64,000 bases of DNA from Bacteroidaceae bacterium. Lineage in GTDB: Bacteria; Bacteroidota; Bacteroidia; Bacteroidales; Bacteroidaceae. The stretch is taken from NCBI GenBank assembly GCA_017464815.1, contig JAFTYI010000008.1:62001-126000 (forward strand), read 5' to 3'. The first letter of the stretch is position 1, and every line of letters starts with the position of its first letter. Shown here piece after piece: positions 8,408-16,578 of the stretch. A model generated the notes under the pieces. The model made no database searches. It was not told the origin of the DNA and saw only the letters and a list, made by a program, of their open reading frames with translations. The position numbers were made by a program, and so were the translations under genes.

Positions 8408-10249
8408 ATGGAAAAACTAACCATGCAGAGCCACGATGTAATTGGCTCGAACACACGGAAGATTGCTGAACTCTTCCCTCATTGCGTCACTGAACGGAGG
8501 GGAAAGGATGGCACGCTTGAACTTGCGATTGACTTTGAAAAGCTGCAAGCAGAATTGAGCAACGAACTCATTGGCGAAGGCGAAGAGCGATACCAATTCA
8601 CTTGGCCGGACAAGCGGAAGGCCGTGAGGGAGGCGAATGTAAGCACTACATCCACCCTTCGCCCTTGTCGCGAAGAGAGTGTGGATTTCGACAACACACA
8701 AAACCTCTATATCGAAGGGGATAACCTTGAGGTGTTGAAGGTGCTTCGCGAAACCTATCTTGGCAAGGTAAAGATGATTTATATTGACCCGCCTTACAAT
8801 ACGGGCAATGACTTTGTGTATAATGATGATTTTGCTCAAAGCAAAGGTCATTTCGAGCAAGCAAGCGGACTCTTTGATGAAGAGGGCAACCAAACCATTG
8901 AGTCGATGCAACGCAATACCGAGAGCAACGGTCGTTTCCACACAGATTGGCTGAATATGATTTACCCTCGCCTTAAGGTCGCAAAAGACCTATTAGCGAA
9001 TGATGGTGCCATATTCATATCTATTGGAGATGATGAAGAGGCTAACCTTATCAAAATATGCGATGAGGTTTTTGGTGAACATAATTTCATAGCAAGTATA
9101 TGCCATAAACACAGGGCATCTGTTTCCAATGACAGGATAATATCTGAGAATCACAATCATTTAGTGTTTTATGCGAGAGATATATCAGTGATGTTTGCTA
9201 ACCAAAAGTTAATTGGAGAAGACCCAAAACTTGAAGGATTCAAATATTCAGACGAAAAAGGTGATTACAAACTGACTCCCGTAGATGGTCCCGGTGGAGC
9301 CAAGAAAGGTAATCCTCATTATGAGTTTTTGGGGGTAGAAGGCTATTGGCGATATTCCAAAGAGACGATGCAGCAGAAGTATGATGCGGGATTGATAGTA
9401 AGAACGCCTAATGGTTTACAGCAAAAGTATTATCTTGAGCAAGCAAAACAGACTCGACAAACAGTTACAACTTGGTGGGATGCAGACTTTCTAACATCAA
9501 CTGCAACAAAGGATTTTGCCACCTTGATGGGTGGTAAATACTTTGATAATCCTAAAAGTGTGAATTTGCTATTACGAACATTAAGGATGATAACTAAATT
9601 CTCATCAGATTCTATTATCCTCGACTTCTTCTCTGGCTCTGCAACAACAGCTCACGCTGTAATGAAACTCAATGCCGAAGATGGAGGAAACCGAAAGTTC
9701 ATTATGGTGCAACTTCCTGAAAAGACGGACGAGAAGAGCGAAGCCTATAAGGCGGGATATAAGAACATTTGCGAGATAGGGAAAGAGCGCATCCGCCGTG
9801 CAGGAAAAAAGGTGAAGGAAGAGGCTGGTTTGCAAGGTCAACACCTCGACACTGGTTTCCGCGTATTGAAACTCGACTCGTCGAACATGGAAGATGTCTA
9901 TTATACGCCCGCAGAGTTTGAGATGGGTTCACTCTTTGCCGAAAACGTGAAGGCTGACCGCACGAGCGAAGACCTGCTCTTCCAAGTGATGCTCGACCTG
10001 GGCATTGAACTATCCGCCAAGATTGAGACCGAGCGGATTGCCGGAAAGAGCGTCCACGTGGTAGATGACAACTATTTGGTGGCTTGCTTCGACCGCGATG
10101 TGAACGAATCGACCATCACCGAGATAGCCAAGCGGAAGCCTATCTACTTCGTGATGCGCGACGCCTCGGCCACGAACGACAATGTGATAGACAACTTCGA
10201 GCAGATATTCCGTCACTACTCATCCGAGACAACGTGCAGAATGATATAA
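8408..10249 (+). CDS. mod: Type III restriction-modification DNA methyltransferase (Mod)
   Basis: A 613-residue adenine DNA methyltransferase using S-adenosylmethionine. Catalytic motif IV is DPPY at residues 127-130 (IDPPYNTGNDFVYND), and SAM-binding motif I (DFFSGS) follows near 406-411. This is the beta order expected of type III Mod subunits. The middle (about 180-400), where target recognition sits, has distinctly more A/T-rich codons than either end, which suggests domain exchange. It starts 2 bases after DUF4391. The nuclease partner is the res gene at 11038, separated from it by the MntA/HepT pair. A solitary, epigenetic role is possible but less likely with res intact. Confidence 0.92.
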   Translation: MEKLTMQSHDVIGSNTRKIAELFPHCVTERRGKDGTLELAIDFEKLQAELSNELIGEGEERYQFTWPDKRKAVREANVSTTSTLRPCREESVDFDNTQNLYIEGDNLEVLKVLRETYLGKVKMIYIDPPYNTGNDFVYNDDFAQSKGHFEQASGLFDEEGNQTIESMQRNTESNGRFHTDWLNMIYPRLKVAKDLLANDGAIFISIGDDEEANLIKICDEVFGEHNFIASICHKHRASVSNDRIISENHNHLVFYARDISVMFANQKLIGEDPKLEGFKYSDEKGDYKLTPVDGPGGAKKGNPHYEFLGVEGYWRYSKETMQQKYDAGLIVRTPNGLQQKYYLEQAKQTRQTVTTWWDADFLTSTATKDFATLMGGKYFDNPKSVNLLLRTLRMITKFSSDSIILDFFSGSATTAHAVMKLNAEDGGNRKFIMVQLPEKTDEKSEAYKAGYKNICEIGKERIRRAGKKVKEEAGLQGQHLDTGFRVLKLDSSNMEDVYYTPAEFEMGSLFAENVKADRTSEDLLFQVMLDLGIELSAKIETERIAGKSVHVVDDNYLVACFDRDVNESTITEIAKRKPIYFVMRDASATNDNVIDNFEQIFRHYSSETTCRMI

Positions 10250-10307
10250 ATAGAGAGAAAAGAGAGAAAAAAAGAGTAAACCATAACACTGACTGAAAGA
10301 AAATTGT

Positions 10308-10315
10308 TACCTTTG
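10308..10315 (+). promoter_or_regulatory. -7 element TACCTTTG for the MntA/HepT pair
   Basis: TACCTTTG lies 25 bases before the preferred ATG at 10340. It gives the toxin-antitoxin pair its own promoter inside the restriction-modification locus. No clear -33 TTG is seen. Confidence 0.6.
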
Positions 10316-10339
10316 CAGAAATTATAGATGTTTGTAGTT

Positions 10340-10648
10340 ATGAACAGTGCCACAAGAAACAACATTATCCCTGCACTTCAAGGGTACTTTGCCACTCAAC
10401 CTGTAGCCAAAGCATGGTTGTTCGGCTCCTATTCGCGCGGTGAAGAAAGGCCCGAAAGCGATGTGGACATCTTAGTTGCGTTTGATAAAAATGCGAAAAT
10501 AAGCCTGTTCAAATACGCAAACATTATTTGTCAGTTAGAAGAGTTGCTGAAGCAGAAAGTTGATTTGGTGGAGGAAGGTACCTTGCTCCCTTTTGCACAA
10601 CAGACGGCAAACAATGATAAGGTCTTGATTTATGAGAGAGGTAATTAA
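10340..10648 (+). CDS. mntA: MntA-like minimal nucleotidyltransferase (antitoxin)
   Basis: A small nucleotidyltransferase of about 100 residues. The signature GSYSRGEERPESDVDILV has the GSx(10)DxD form needed for metal and nucleotide binding. In studied MntA/HepT pairs this protein AMPylates the HEPN toxin to silence it. An in-frame ATG at 10328 would leave almost no leader after the promoter, so I prefer 10340. It overlaps the HEPN gene by 17 bases, as is typical of this module. It sits between mod and res. Confidence 0.85.
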   Translation: MNSATRNNIIPALQGYFATQPVAKAWLFGSYSRGEERPESDVDILVAFDKNAKISLFKYANIICQLEELLKQKVDLVEEGTLLPFAQQTANNDKVLIYERGN

Positions 10649-10976
10649 AGACAGAGGACGACTCGAACACATGTTGACCGCCATAGAAAATGTGGAGGAG
10701 TTTACAAAGGATATCCATGAGGAGGACTTTGTGAAGAGTAAACTCTTGTTTTTTGCCGTAGTCAAGAACATAGAAATTGTGGGCGAAGCAACCTATATGC
10801 TGACAAAGGAATTCAAACAATCCCATTCGTCAATTCCTTGGCAAGTTATCGAAAAGATGCGCCACGTCCTTGTACATGGATATTACACTATTTCCCCGGA
10901 AAAAGTATGGGAAACGGTGCAGGAGGATTTGCCTGTATTGAAAAGGCAAATCGTGTCATTGTTGAAGGACGAATAG
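10632..10976 (+). CDS. hepT: HepT-like HEPN domain ribonuclease toxin (DUF86)
   Basis: A 114-residue all-helical HEPN protein. The motif RHVLVHGYY near residues 77-85 contains the R-x4-H catalytic signature followed by a tyrosine that, in characterised HepT proteins, is the AMPylation site. The family cleaves RNA when not silenced by its MntA partner, encoded immediately upstream with overlap. Its placement inside a type III R-M locus suggests a back-up abortive response or an addiction function for the locus; this is inference. Confidence 0.85.
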   Translation: MREVIKDRGRLEHMLTAIENVEEFTKDIHEEDFVKSKLLFFAVVKNIEIVGEATYMLTKEFKQSHSSIPWQVIEKMRHVLVHGYYTISPEKVWETVQEDLPVLKRQIVSLLKDE

Positions 10977-11037
10977 ACTTCAGGTAACGATTCTTTCAGT
11001 GACAAGTGGATGGTAAAAGTGAAACCATACATTCGTC

Positions 11038-14000
11038 ATGAAATTCAAATTTAAAATCCAACAGTACCAGACGGAGGCGGTGGAGAACACCGTGGCCGTA
11101 TTCAGAGGCCAACCCTCGCACAGGATGGCTGAATACCGGCGTGACTTGGGCCGACGCCAACAACAACAGATAGAGTATGAAGGGGAGACAGGATTCCGCA
11201 ACCACCGCATAGAGTTGGAGGGGCGGGAGTTGCTCAAGAATATCCATGCCATACAGAACCTCTATGACATCACTCCCTCACCCACACTGGCCAAAGGAGT
11301 AGGTGCGGTGAACCTCGACATCGAGATGGAGACGGGCACGGGTAAGACCTACGTCTATATCAAGACGATGTTTGAGCTGAACAAGCAATACGGGTGGAGC
11401 AAGTTCATCATTGTGGTGCCCAGCATTGCCATCCGCGAAGGGGTGGCCAAGAGTTTCAAGATGCTGGAAGAGCACTTTATGGAGCACTACGGAAGGAAAG
11501 CCCGATGGTTTATCTACAATAGCGGAAACCTGCAACAACTGGACAGCTTCTCGTCCGACTCGGGATTGAGCGTGATGATTATCAACACGCAAGCCTTTGC
11601 CGCCTCGATGAAGGAGGGTGGCAAGAGCAAGGAGAGCCGCATCATCTACTCCAAGCGTGATGAGTTCGGAAGCCGGAGACCCATCGACGTGATAGCTGCC
11701 AACCATCCCATCGTCATCATGGACGAGCCACAAAAGATGGAGGGCGATGCCACACAAGCGGGTATCAAACGGTTCAATCCGCTCTTTGTGCTCAACTACT
11801 CGGCTACACACAAGACGAAGCACGACACCATCTATGCACTGGACGCACTGGATGCTTACCGGCAGAAGTTGGTGAAGCGTATCCACGTGAAAGGCTTTGA
11901 GGTGAAGAACCTGCGAGGCACGAGCAGTTACCTCTATCTGGACAACATTGTACTATCGCCCAAACGTCCGCCCGAAGCCCGCATAGAGATAGAGACAAAG
12001 ACGGCATCGGGCACCATTGTGCGCAAAATAAAGACCTTCGGCGTGGGTGATAGCTTGCGTGAAGAGTCAGGATTGGCCGAATACGAAGGGTTTACCGTGT
12101 CGGAAATCAATGTGAACGGGTATGTGACCTTCCTCAATGGCACGACCATTCGCCGAGGCGAAGTGATAGGCGACACCAACGAACTGAACATGCAACGGGT
12201 GCAGATAAGGGAGACCATCATGTCGCACTTTGAGAAGGAACGCCAATTGTTCAAACGGGGCATCAAGTGTCTGTCGCTCTTCTTCATCGATGAAGTGGCG
12301 AAATACAAGAGCTACGATGAAGAGGGCAATGAGGTGAAGGGCATCTTTCAACGGATGTTTGAGGAAGAGTATTCACGCCTGGTGAGCAATGAGTTCCATA
12401 TTTGGGACGAAGAGTACAACGAATACTTGCGCCGCTTTATGCCCAAAGATGTGCACCGCGGATATTTCTCCATCGACAAGAAGACCAACCGCATGGTGGA
12501 TAGCAAGATAGAGAAGAAGACGGGACTTTCGGACGACATCTCCGCCTACGAACTCATCTTGAAGAACAAAGAAAGGCTATTGAGCTTTGAAGAGCCGACC
12601 CGCTTCATCTTCTCGCACTCGGCACTTCGCGAAGGTTGGGACAATCCGAATGTCTTCCAAATCTGTACACTCCGCCACTCCAACTCCACTACGGCCAAGC
12701 GTCAGGAAGTGGGACGAGGATTGCGCCTTTGTGTGGATAAACACGGCACGCGCATGGATGCAGAGTTACTTGGCGAAGACGTGCACGAGGTGAACAAACT
12801 GACGGTGATAGCCAACGAAAGTTATGCCGACTTCACCACGGCACTGCAACGCGAGACACGCGAAGTGCTCCGCGAACGTTCGGCCAAAGCCACGGTCTCT
12901 TACTTCACCGGCAAACAAATCAAGCTGGGCGAGGAGATATACACCATCAGCGAAACGGAGGCAAGCCGTATCATCATCTATCTGGAAGACAACGGGTATA
13001 TTGACGACAACAAGAACATAACGCCCGAATACCGCGAGGCGGTAGCTAACGGACAGGTTGCTCCCTTGCCTCAGAAATTACAACCGATAGCCGAGGGGGT
13101 AACACGCCTTATCAACTCCATCTTCGACCCGAAGGCACTCGACGACATGGTAGTGGAGGAGAAAACCTCTACACCGGATAACAAGTTGAACGAGAATTTC
13201 GACAAAGCAGAGTTTCAGGCTCTTTGGAAGGAAATCAATCACCAATATGTCTATACGGTGAGCTATGATAGCAACGAACTGATAGAGAAAGCTATCCTGC
13301 ACATCAATGCCGAACTGGAGGTGAAGCAACTCCGCTACGTGATGGTGGAGGGCACGCAAGACGAAAGCCAAGTGGCAGAGTTTGGAGACACCCGTTCGCA
13401 ATCGCGCGAGCTGACCGATGTGTGCACCTCGACCGTCAAGTACGACCTTGTGGGAGACATTGCCAAAGGGGCAAACCTGACGCGGCGCACGGTGGTGAAG
13501 ATATTGCAAGGCATAAGGCCGAACAAACTCTATCTGTTCAAAAACAACCCCGAAGAGTTTATCCGCAAGGTGGTGAGCATCATCAAAGAACAGAAATCGA
13601 CGATGATTGTAGAGCACATTCACTACAACATCACCGAAGGAAAGTACGATAGCGACATCTTCACCGTAAAAAGCAAGATGGACTTTGACCGCGCTTACGA
13701 AGCGAAGAAGCATGTGACCGACTATGTGTTCAGCGACAGTAAGGGCGAACGCCAGTTTGCCCACGACCTGGACGAAGCCAATGAAGTGGTGGTGTATGCA
13801 AAACTTCCACGCACTTTCCAAATACCTACACCCGTAGGGAACTATGCCCCCGACTGGGCTATAGCCATGAAAAAGAATGATGTGAAACATATCTTCTTCA
13901 TTGCCGAAACGAAAGGCTCGATGTCGTCCATGGACTTGTCCGCCATCGAAAAGGCAAAGATTGAATGTGCCGAGAAACTCTTCAATTCCATCTCTACAGC

Positions 14001-14067
14001 TAATGTGAAGTATCACAAAGTGGCGACTTATCAGGACTTGATAGATGGGATGAATGCAGTAGGGTGA
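11038..14067 (+). CDS. res: Type III restriction enzyme, Res subunit
   Basis: A 1009-residue SF2 helicase-nuclease. Walker A is TGTGKT at 99-104, the DEAH-box variant is DEPQ at 229-232, and a C-terminal helicase motif VI-like stretch is QEVGRGLRL. At the C terminus PD at 938-939 (PDWAIAMKK) and ExK at 957-959 (AETKG) form a PD-(D/E)xK nuclease. With Mod it would cleave DNA carrying unmethylated sites in inverted orientation. The start ATG follows ATTCGTC. The last 132 coding bases, plus the terminator's left arm, are duplicated at 15421-15574. Confidence 0.92.
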   Translation: MKFKFKIQQYQTEAVENTVAVFRGQPSHRMAEYRRDLGRRQQQQIEYEGETGFRNHRIELEGRELLKNIHAIQNLYDITPSPTLAKGVGAVNLDIEMETGTGKTYVYIKTMFELNKQYGWSKFIIVVPSIAIREGVAKSFKMLEEHFMEHYGRKARWFIYNSGNLQQLDSFSSDSGLSVMIINTQAFAASMKEGGKSKESRIIYSKRDEFGSRRPIDVIAANHPIVIMDEPQKMEGDATQAGIKRFNPLFVLNYSATHKTKHDTIYALDALDAYRQKLVKRIHVKGFEVKNLRGTSSYLYLDNIVLSPKRPPEARIEIETKTASGTIVRKIKTFGVGDSLREESGLAEYEGFTVSEINVNGYVTFLNGTTIRRGEVIGDTNELNMQRVQIRETIMSHFEKERQLFKRGIKCLSLFFIDEVAKYKSYDEEGNEVKGIFQRMFEEEYSRLVSNEFHIWDEEYNEYLRRFMPKDVHRGYFSIDKKTNRMVDSKIEKKTGLSDDISAYELILKNKERLLSFEEPTRFIFSHSALREGWDNPNVFQICTLRHSNSTTAKRQEVGRGLRLCVDKHGTRMDAELLGEDVHEVNKLTVIANESYADFTTALQRETREVLRERSAKATVSYFTGKQIKLGEEIYTISETEASRIIIYLEDNGYIDDNKNITPEYREAVANGQVAPLPQKLQPIAEGVTRLINSIFDPKALDDMVVEEKTSTPDNKLNENFDKAEFQALWKEINHQYVYTVSYDSNELIEKAILHINAELEVKQLRYVMVEGTQDESQVAEFGDTRSQSRELTDVCTSTVKYDLVGDIAKGANLTRRTVVKILQGIRPNKLYLFKNNPEEFIRKVVSIIKEQKSTMIVEHIHYNITEGKYDSDIFTVKSKMDFDRAYEAKKHVTDYVFSDSKGERQFAHDLDEANEVVVYAKLPRTFQIPTPVGNYAPDWAIAMKKNDVKHIFFIAETKGSMSSMDLSAIEKAKIECAEKLFNSISTANVKYHKVATYQDLIDGMNAVG

Positions 14068-14089
14068 AAACAAAGAATGGAGGAACTGA
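13936..14089 (+). repeat. 154-bp direct repeat, copy A (3' end of res)
   Basis: It starts TTGTCCGCCATCGAAAAGG and ends AATGGAGGAACTGA. Copy B at 15421-15574 has the same length and differs at only about six positions. The pair brackets a 1.3-kb cassette with two gene units. Confidence 0.95.
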
Positions 14090-14117
14090 ACGCATAATCA
14101 GTTCCTCCATTCTTTTT
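14075..14117 (+). terminator. Terminator of res
   Basis: A perfect 15-bp stem, GAATGGAGGAACTGA with TCAGTTCCTCCATTC, has an 8-base loop and is followed by TTTTTC. Its position 8 bases after the res stop and the U tract make it a strong intrinsic terminator; it can also serve the convergent small gene at 14118. Confidence 0.85.
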
Positions 14118-14369
14118 CTACTTCCTCATCAACCTGATGAACCACTCTTCTTGTGGGTCATCAGCGTGGAAATAGCCTTTTCCATCGCCACCCAAGTCCC
14201 AAGGACTCATAACCTCAATGGTGAAGACGGGAAGTTTTTCGTAATCTCCTACACTAATAAGCCGATGCTCCCGGCGACGGAATTTGCGGTTACACACTTG
14301 CTTGCCCCGCTTCTGCGACTTGCAACAAACGTAGCAAGAAACGGGTGTCCGTTTTCTACTTCTGCTCAT
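14118..14369 (-). CDS. Small basic protein with Cys cluster, Bacteroidetes family
   Basis: An 83-residue protein starting MSRSRKRTPVSCYVCCKSQK. Four Cys residues fall within about 15 positions near the N terminus, before an RRREHR stretch; this could bind a metal or nucleic acid. The C terminus ends EEWFIRLMRK. I recall similar short MSRSRKxTP proteins as conserved hypotheticals in Bacteroidetes, with no assigned function. It is convergent with res, shares its terminator hairpin, and sits inside the segment bracketed by the 154-bp repeats. The opposite-strand frame at 14064-14453 has no such features. Confidence 0.6.
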   Translation of the reverse strand: MSRSRKRTPVSCYVCCKSQKRGKQVCNRKFRRREHRLISVGDYEKLPVFTIEVMSPWDLGGDGKGYFHADDPQEEWFIRLMRK

Positions 14370-14553
14370 ATTGCCTTGAATGTTTATGAGAGGTCACAAC
14401 GTCTCGTCGTGCCACTCGGTTATACATTACAAGGCCGTAAAGAAAAAATGTGATACCATTTTGTTTGAATCTTTAATGAATGACTTCTTGTCGGCAAAGA
14501 TACGACAAATACCCTAAATGAACGAAAATAAAGGCAAAAACTGGGCTTTTATT

Positions 14554-14583
14554 TTGTTTTTCTGTTGGGTTTCACTACTTTTG
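14554..14583 (+). promoter_or_regulatory. Promoter TTG-N19-TACTTTTG for the zeta-like module
   Basis: The TTG at 14554-14556 and TACTTTTG at 14576-14583 have 19-base spacing, a good match to the Bacteroides sigma consensus. It starts transcription about 25 bases before the small upstream gene at 14612. Confidence 0.75.
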
Positions 14584-14611
14584 CCACAGATTAAAATAAA
14601 AAGAGACGATC

Positions 14612-14821
14612 ATGTCAGAGAAGGAGATGAATGCGTACAGATTCGGAGTTGGTGAAGAGCCAACCGATGAAATGCTGGAGCAGATAATGAAAGAGGTTGC
14701 CCAAGAGGCTCGCGAAAGCAACGCGAAGGCTATGGGTGAATTCTTCGATTCTTTGAATCGCGAAGCAAGAGCGATAAAAAGGGAATGGTCGAACCGTCAA
14801 ACCAGAGTCATCAATGGGTAA
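14612..14821 (+). CDS. Small acidic protein, putative antitoxin of the zeta-like kinase
   Basis: A 69-residue, mostly helical, acidic-then-basic protein (MSEKEMNAYRFGVGEEPTDE...). I recognise no family. Its last 8 bases overlap the start of the zeta-like kinase gene, and the two share one promoter, the arrangement expected of an antitoxin made just ahead of its toxin. It does not resemble classical epsilon in sequence. Function is inferred from context only. Confidence 0.6.
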   Translation: MSEKEMNAYRFGVGEEPTDEMLEQIMKEVAQEARESNAKAMGEFFDSLNREARAIKREWSNRQTRVING

Positions 14822-15434
14822 CTTAGAACATCGCCCGTTACTGATAGTCATTGCCGGGCCTAACGGGTCGGGTAAGACTTCTGTGACTTCACGACTTCTT
14901 AAACACGAATGGGTAGAAGATTCGGCATATATAAATCCTGACAATGTAGCAAAAGATCTGTTTGGAGATTGGAACTCCAAGGAAGCTGTGCTTAGTGCCG
15001 CAAACTATTGTGCCGAATGGAGAGAAAGATGCTTGGCAGAGAAGAAAAGTCTTATCTTTGAAACAGTGATGTCTGCTGACGATAAAGTCGATTTCATCTT
15101 GCGTGCGAAAGAAGCAGGCTTCTTTGTAAGAATCTTCTTCATTGCTACTGCAAATCCAACAATCAATGCAGCTCGAATAGCGGGTCGTGTAATGAAAGGT
15201 GGACATGATGTGCCTATTACCAAAATCGTTTCGAGATACAGAAAGTCTATCTATAATTGCATAAAGATTTCCAGTTTCGTTGACCGTCTCTATGTCTATG
15301 ACAACTCCGTGGATGGAGAAGAAGCAAAACTGCAATTCCGTTTAGTGAATGGTGTTATGGGTAAAATGTATGTAACCGATGTGCCTAAATGGGCACAAGC
15401 CATATTACCCGACACGGAATTTGTCCGCCATTGA
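14814..15434 (+). CDS. Zeta-toxin-like P-loop kinase
   Basis: A 206-residue protein with Walker A GPNGSGKT at 15-22, the strand LIFETVMS near residue 80, and a basic lid RIAGRVMKGGHDVPITKIVSRY near 121-141. These match zeta-toxin/AAA_33 kinases; classical zeta phosphorylates UDP-N-acetylglucosamine, but the substrate here is unknown. Its final residues (about FVRH) and stop are read from the duplicated 154-bp segment of res, so the end of this protein was created or altered by the duplication. The overlapping small gene upstream is the likely antitoxin. Confidence 0.8.
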   Translation: MGNLEHRPLLIVIAGPNGSGKTSVTSRLLKHEWVEDSAYINPDNVAKDLFGDWNSKEAVLSAANYCAEWRERCLAEKKSLIFETVMSADDKVDFILRAKEAGFFVRIFFIATANPTINAARIAGRVMKGGHDVPITKIVSRYRKSIYNCIKISSFVDRLYVYDNSVDGEEAKLQFRLVNGVMGKMYVTDVPKWAQAILPDTEFVRH

Positions 15435-15574
15435 AAAAGCAAAGATTGAATGTGCCGAGAAACTCTTCAATTCCATCTCTACAGCTAAAGTGAAGTATCA
15501 CAAAGTGGCGACTTATCAGGACTTGATAGATGGGATGAATGCAGTGAGGTGAAAACAATGAATGGAGGAACTGA
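15421..15574 (+). repeat. 154-bp direct repeat, copy B
   Basis: A near-identical copy of 13936-14089. Its first 14 bases finish the zeta-like gene, and its last base directly abuts the stop codon of the minus-strand DUF3791 gene at 15575. It can again pair GGAGGAACTGA with TCAGTTCCTCC at 15592-15602. Confidence 0.95.
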
Positions 15575-15784
15575 TTAATATGCCGTTTGTCTCAGTTCCT
15601 CCAATATATTGTCTACAATATACTGGTCGCTCATCAATTGGAGTCCGGAGGTTGAGTCTGCCAATTGCAAACTAGTTTCTGTTGAGTAATATAAGTCCAA
15701 AGCACGTTCTGCTTCTATCTGAAGCACTTCGGCAAGCATCATTATTACATGGCTCTGTTTGCGCCATAATACGGTGTCTCTCAT
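15575..15784 (-). CDS. DUF3791 family small protein (third gene of the module)
   Basis: A 69-residue protein (MRDTVLWRKQSHVIMMLAEV...) that I recognise as DUF3791. It overlaps the upstream DUF3990 gene by one base (TAATG), so the two are translationally coupled. It shares a general pattern with the first gene of the module at 16296-16544, giving a DUF3791-DUF3990-DUF3791 order. An antitoxin or immunity role towards DUF3990 is inferred. Confidence 0.7.
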   Translation of the reverse strand: MRDTVLWRKQSHVIMMLAEVLQIEAERALDLYYSTETSLQLADSTSGLQLMSDQYIVDNILEELRQTAY

Positions 15785-16296
15785 TATTGTATCTCCTCTA
15801 TATTTAGAGTTTGACTTTCAACATATTTCAAGTATTTGTCAATCACGGATTGATTTAGTATGCAAATTTGATGATTGACTTTTTTATAACGCAATTGTCC
15901 TAACGCTTGTTCAGCTGTGATAATTCCTTTTTCATAATCTTCCACCGTGTCGATGACATTATCATTGGCCACACCACCTTCTATTACATCAAAATCAGAT
16001 GAAACGTCTTTCCCATTCCGGCAATCTACCACGTAATTCAACCATTCAAGATTGTATGCGTCAAATATTTTAAAGCGAATACCATCAGCCTTTGCTGCGC
16101 TTTCATTGAACACGTATGAAGTTACCACAGGTTTTCTATTTCTTCCTCTCCTGCTTGCTATGATTGTAGCCCATGCTTGAGCTTGCTCCATGATACTAGT
16201 GAGATAGAATCCCTGACCGAAATCCAAGTTTTTTCGTCCCGCTCTAGCCAAAGGTTCTACAACGGCGATATATGACCCATGATAAAGTGTTTTCAT
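15784..16296 (-). CDS. DUF3990 protein, predicted ADP-ribosyltransferase-fold
   Basis: A protein of about 170 residues starting MKTLYHGSYIAVVEPLARAG. The LYHGS opening, the GQGFYLTS strand and the later FDVIEGGVANDNV segment match DUF3990, which I place in the ADP-ribosyltransferase superfamily (H of YHGS, Y of GFYLT). The start at 16296 gives a TAATG one-base overlap with the preceding DUF3791 gene; the frame extends upstream but without family similarity. A toxin acting by ADP-ribosylation is a plausible inference; the target is unknown. Confidence 0.75.
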   Translation of the reverse strand: MKTLYHGSYIAVVEPLARAGRKNLDFGQGFYLTSIMEQAQAWATIIASRRGRNRKPVVTSYVFNESAAKADGIRFKIFDAYNLEWLNYVVDCRNGKDVSSDFDVIEGGVANDNVIDTVEDYEKGIITAEQALGQLRYKKVNHQICILNQSVIDKYLKYVESQTLNIEEIQ

Positions 16297-16544
16297 TATT
16301 GTACTACTTCTTTGCTCTCTTTTTCCCAATTATTCAGAGTTTCAATTGTGTCTTCTACGACCCAATCCAGACTTTGAGTGTGCAACATATCGTAATGACG
16401 GAACAAACGACCATGAATCAACCCTTGCGCTTTCAAGCGCTTGTGCATCATTTGGCCACTCATGCTTTGCTTTTTCGCACTAGCTTCGATGGCCATTACC
16501 GCAAAATGCACTTTTCGATATATATCGGTTTGCTGCTCTGTCAT
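16296..16544 (-). CDS. DUF3791 family small protein (first gene of the module)
   Basis: An 82-residue protein starting MTEQQTDIYRKVHFAVMAIE. Its HKRLKAQGLI and HYDMLHTQSLDWVVEDTIETL segments fit DUF3791. Its stop overlaps the DUF3990 start by one base. A TATCTTTG promoter lies 27 bases upstream, so I start at 16544 and not at an earlier in-frame ATG, which would lie upstream of the promoter. A putative antitoxin produced first, as is usual for toxin-antitoxin operons. Confidence 0.7.
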   Translation of the reverse strand: MTEQQTDIYRKVHFAVMAIEASAKKQSMSGQMMHKRLKAQGLIHGRLFRHYDMLHTQSLDWVVEDTIETLNNWEKESKEVVQ

Positions 16545-16570
16545 ATAGCTAATATTGTTATATCTGATTG

Positions 16571-16578
16571 CAAAGATA
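16571..16578 (-). promoter_or_regulatory. -7 element TATCTTTG for the DUF3791-DUF3990-DUF3791 operon
   Basis: Minus-strand TATCTTTG lies just upstream of the first ATG. A TTG occurs about 23 bases further upstream, slightly farther than ideal. Confidence 0.65.

Noticed and set aside
14064-14453. 129-codon plus-strand frame overlapping the end of res
   Set aside because: Opposite to a more convincing minus-strand gene (MSRSRK...), and it begins in the res terminator.
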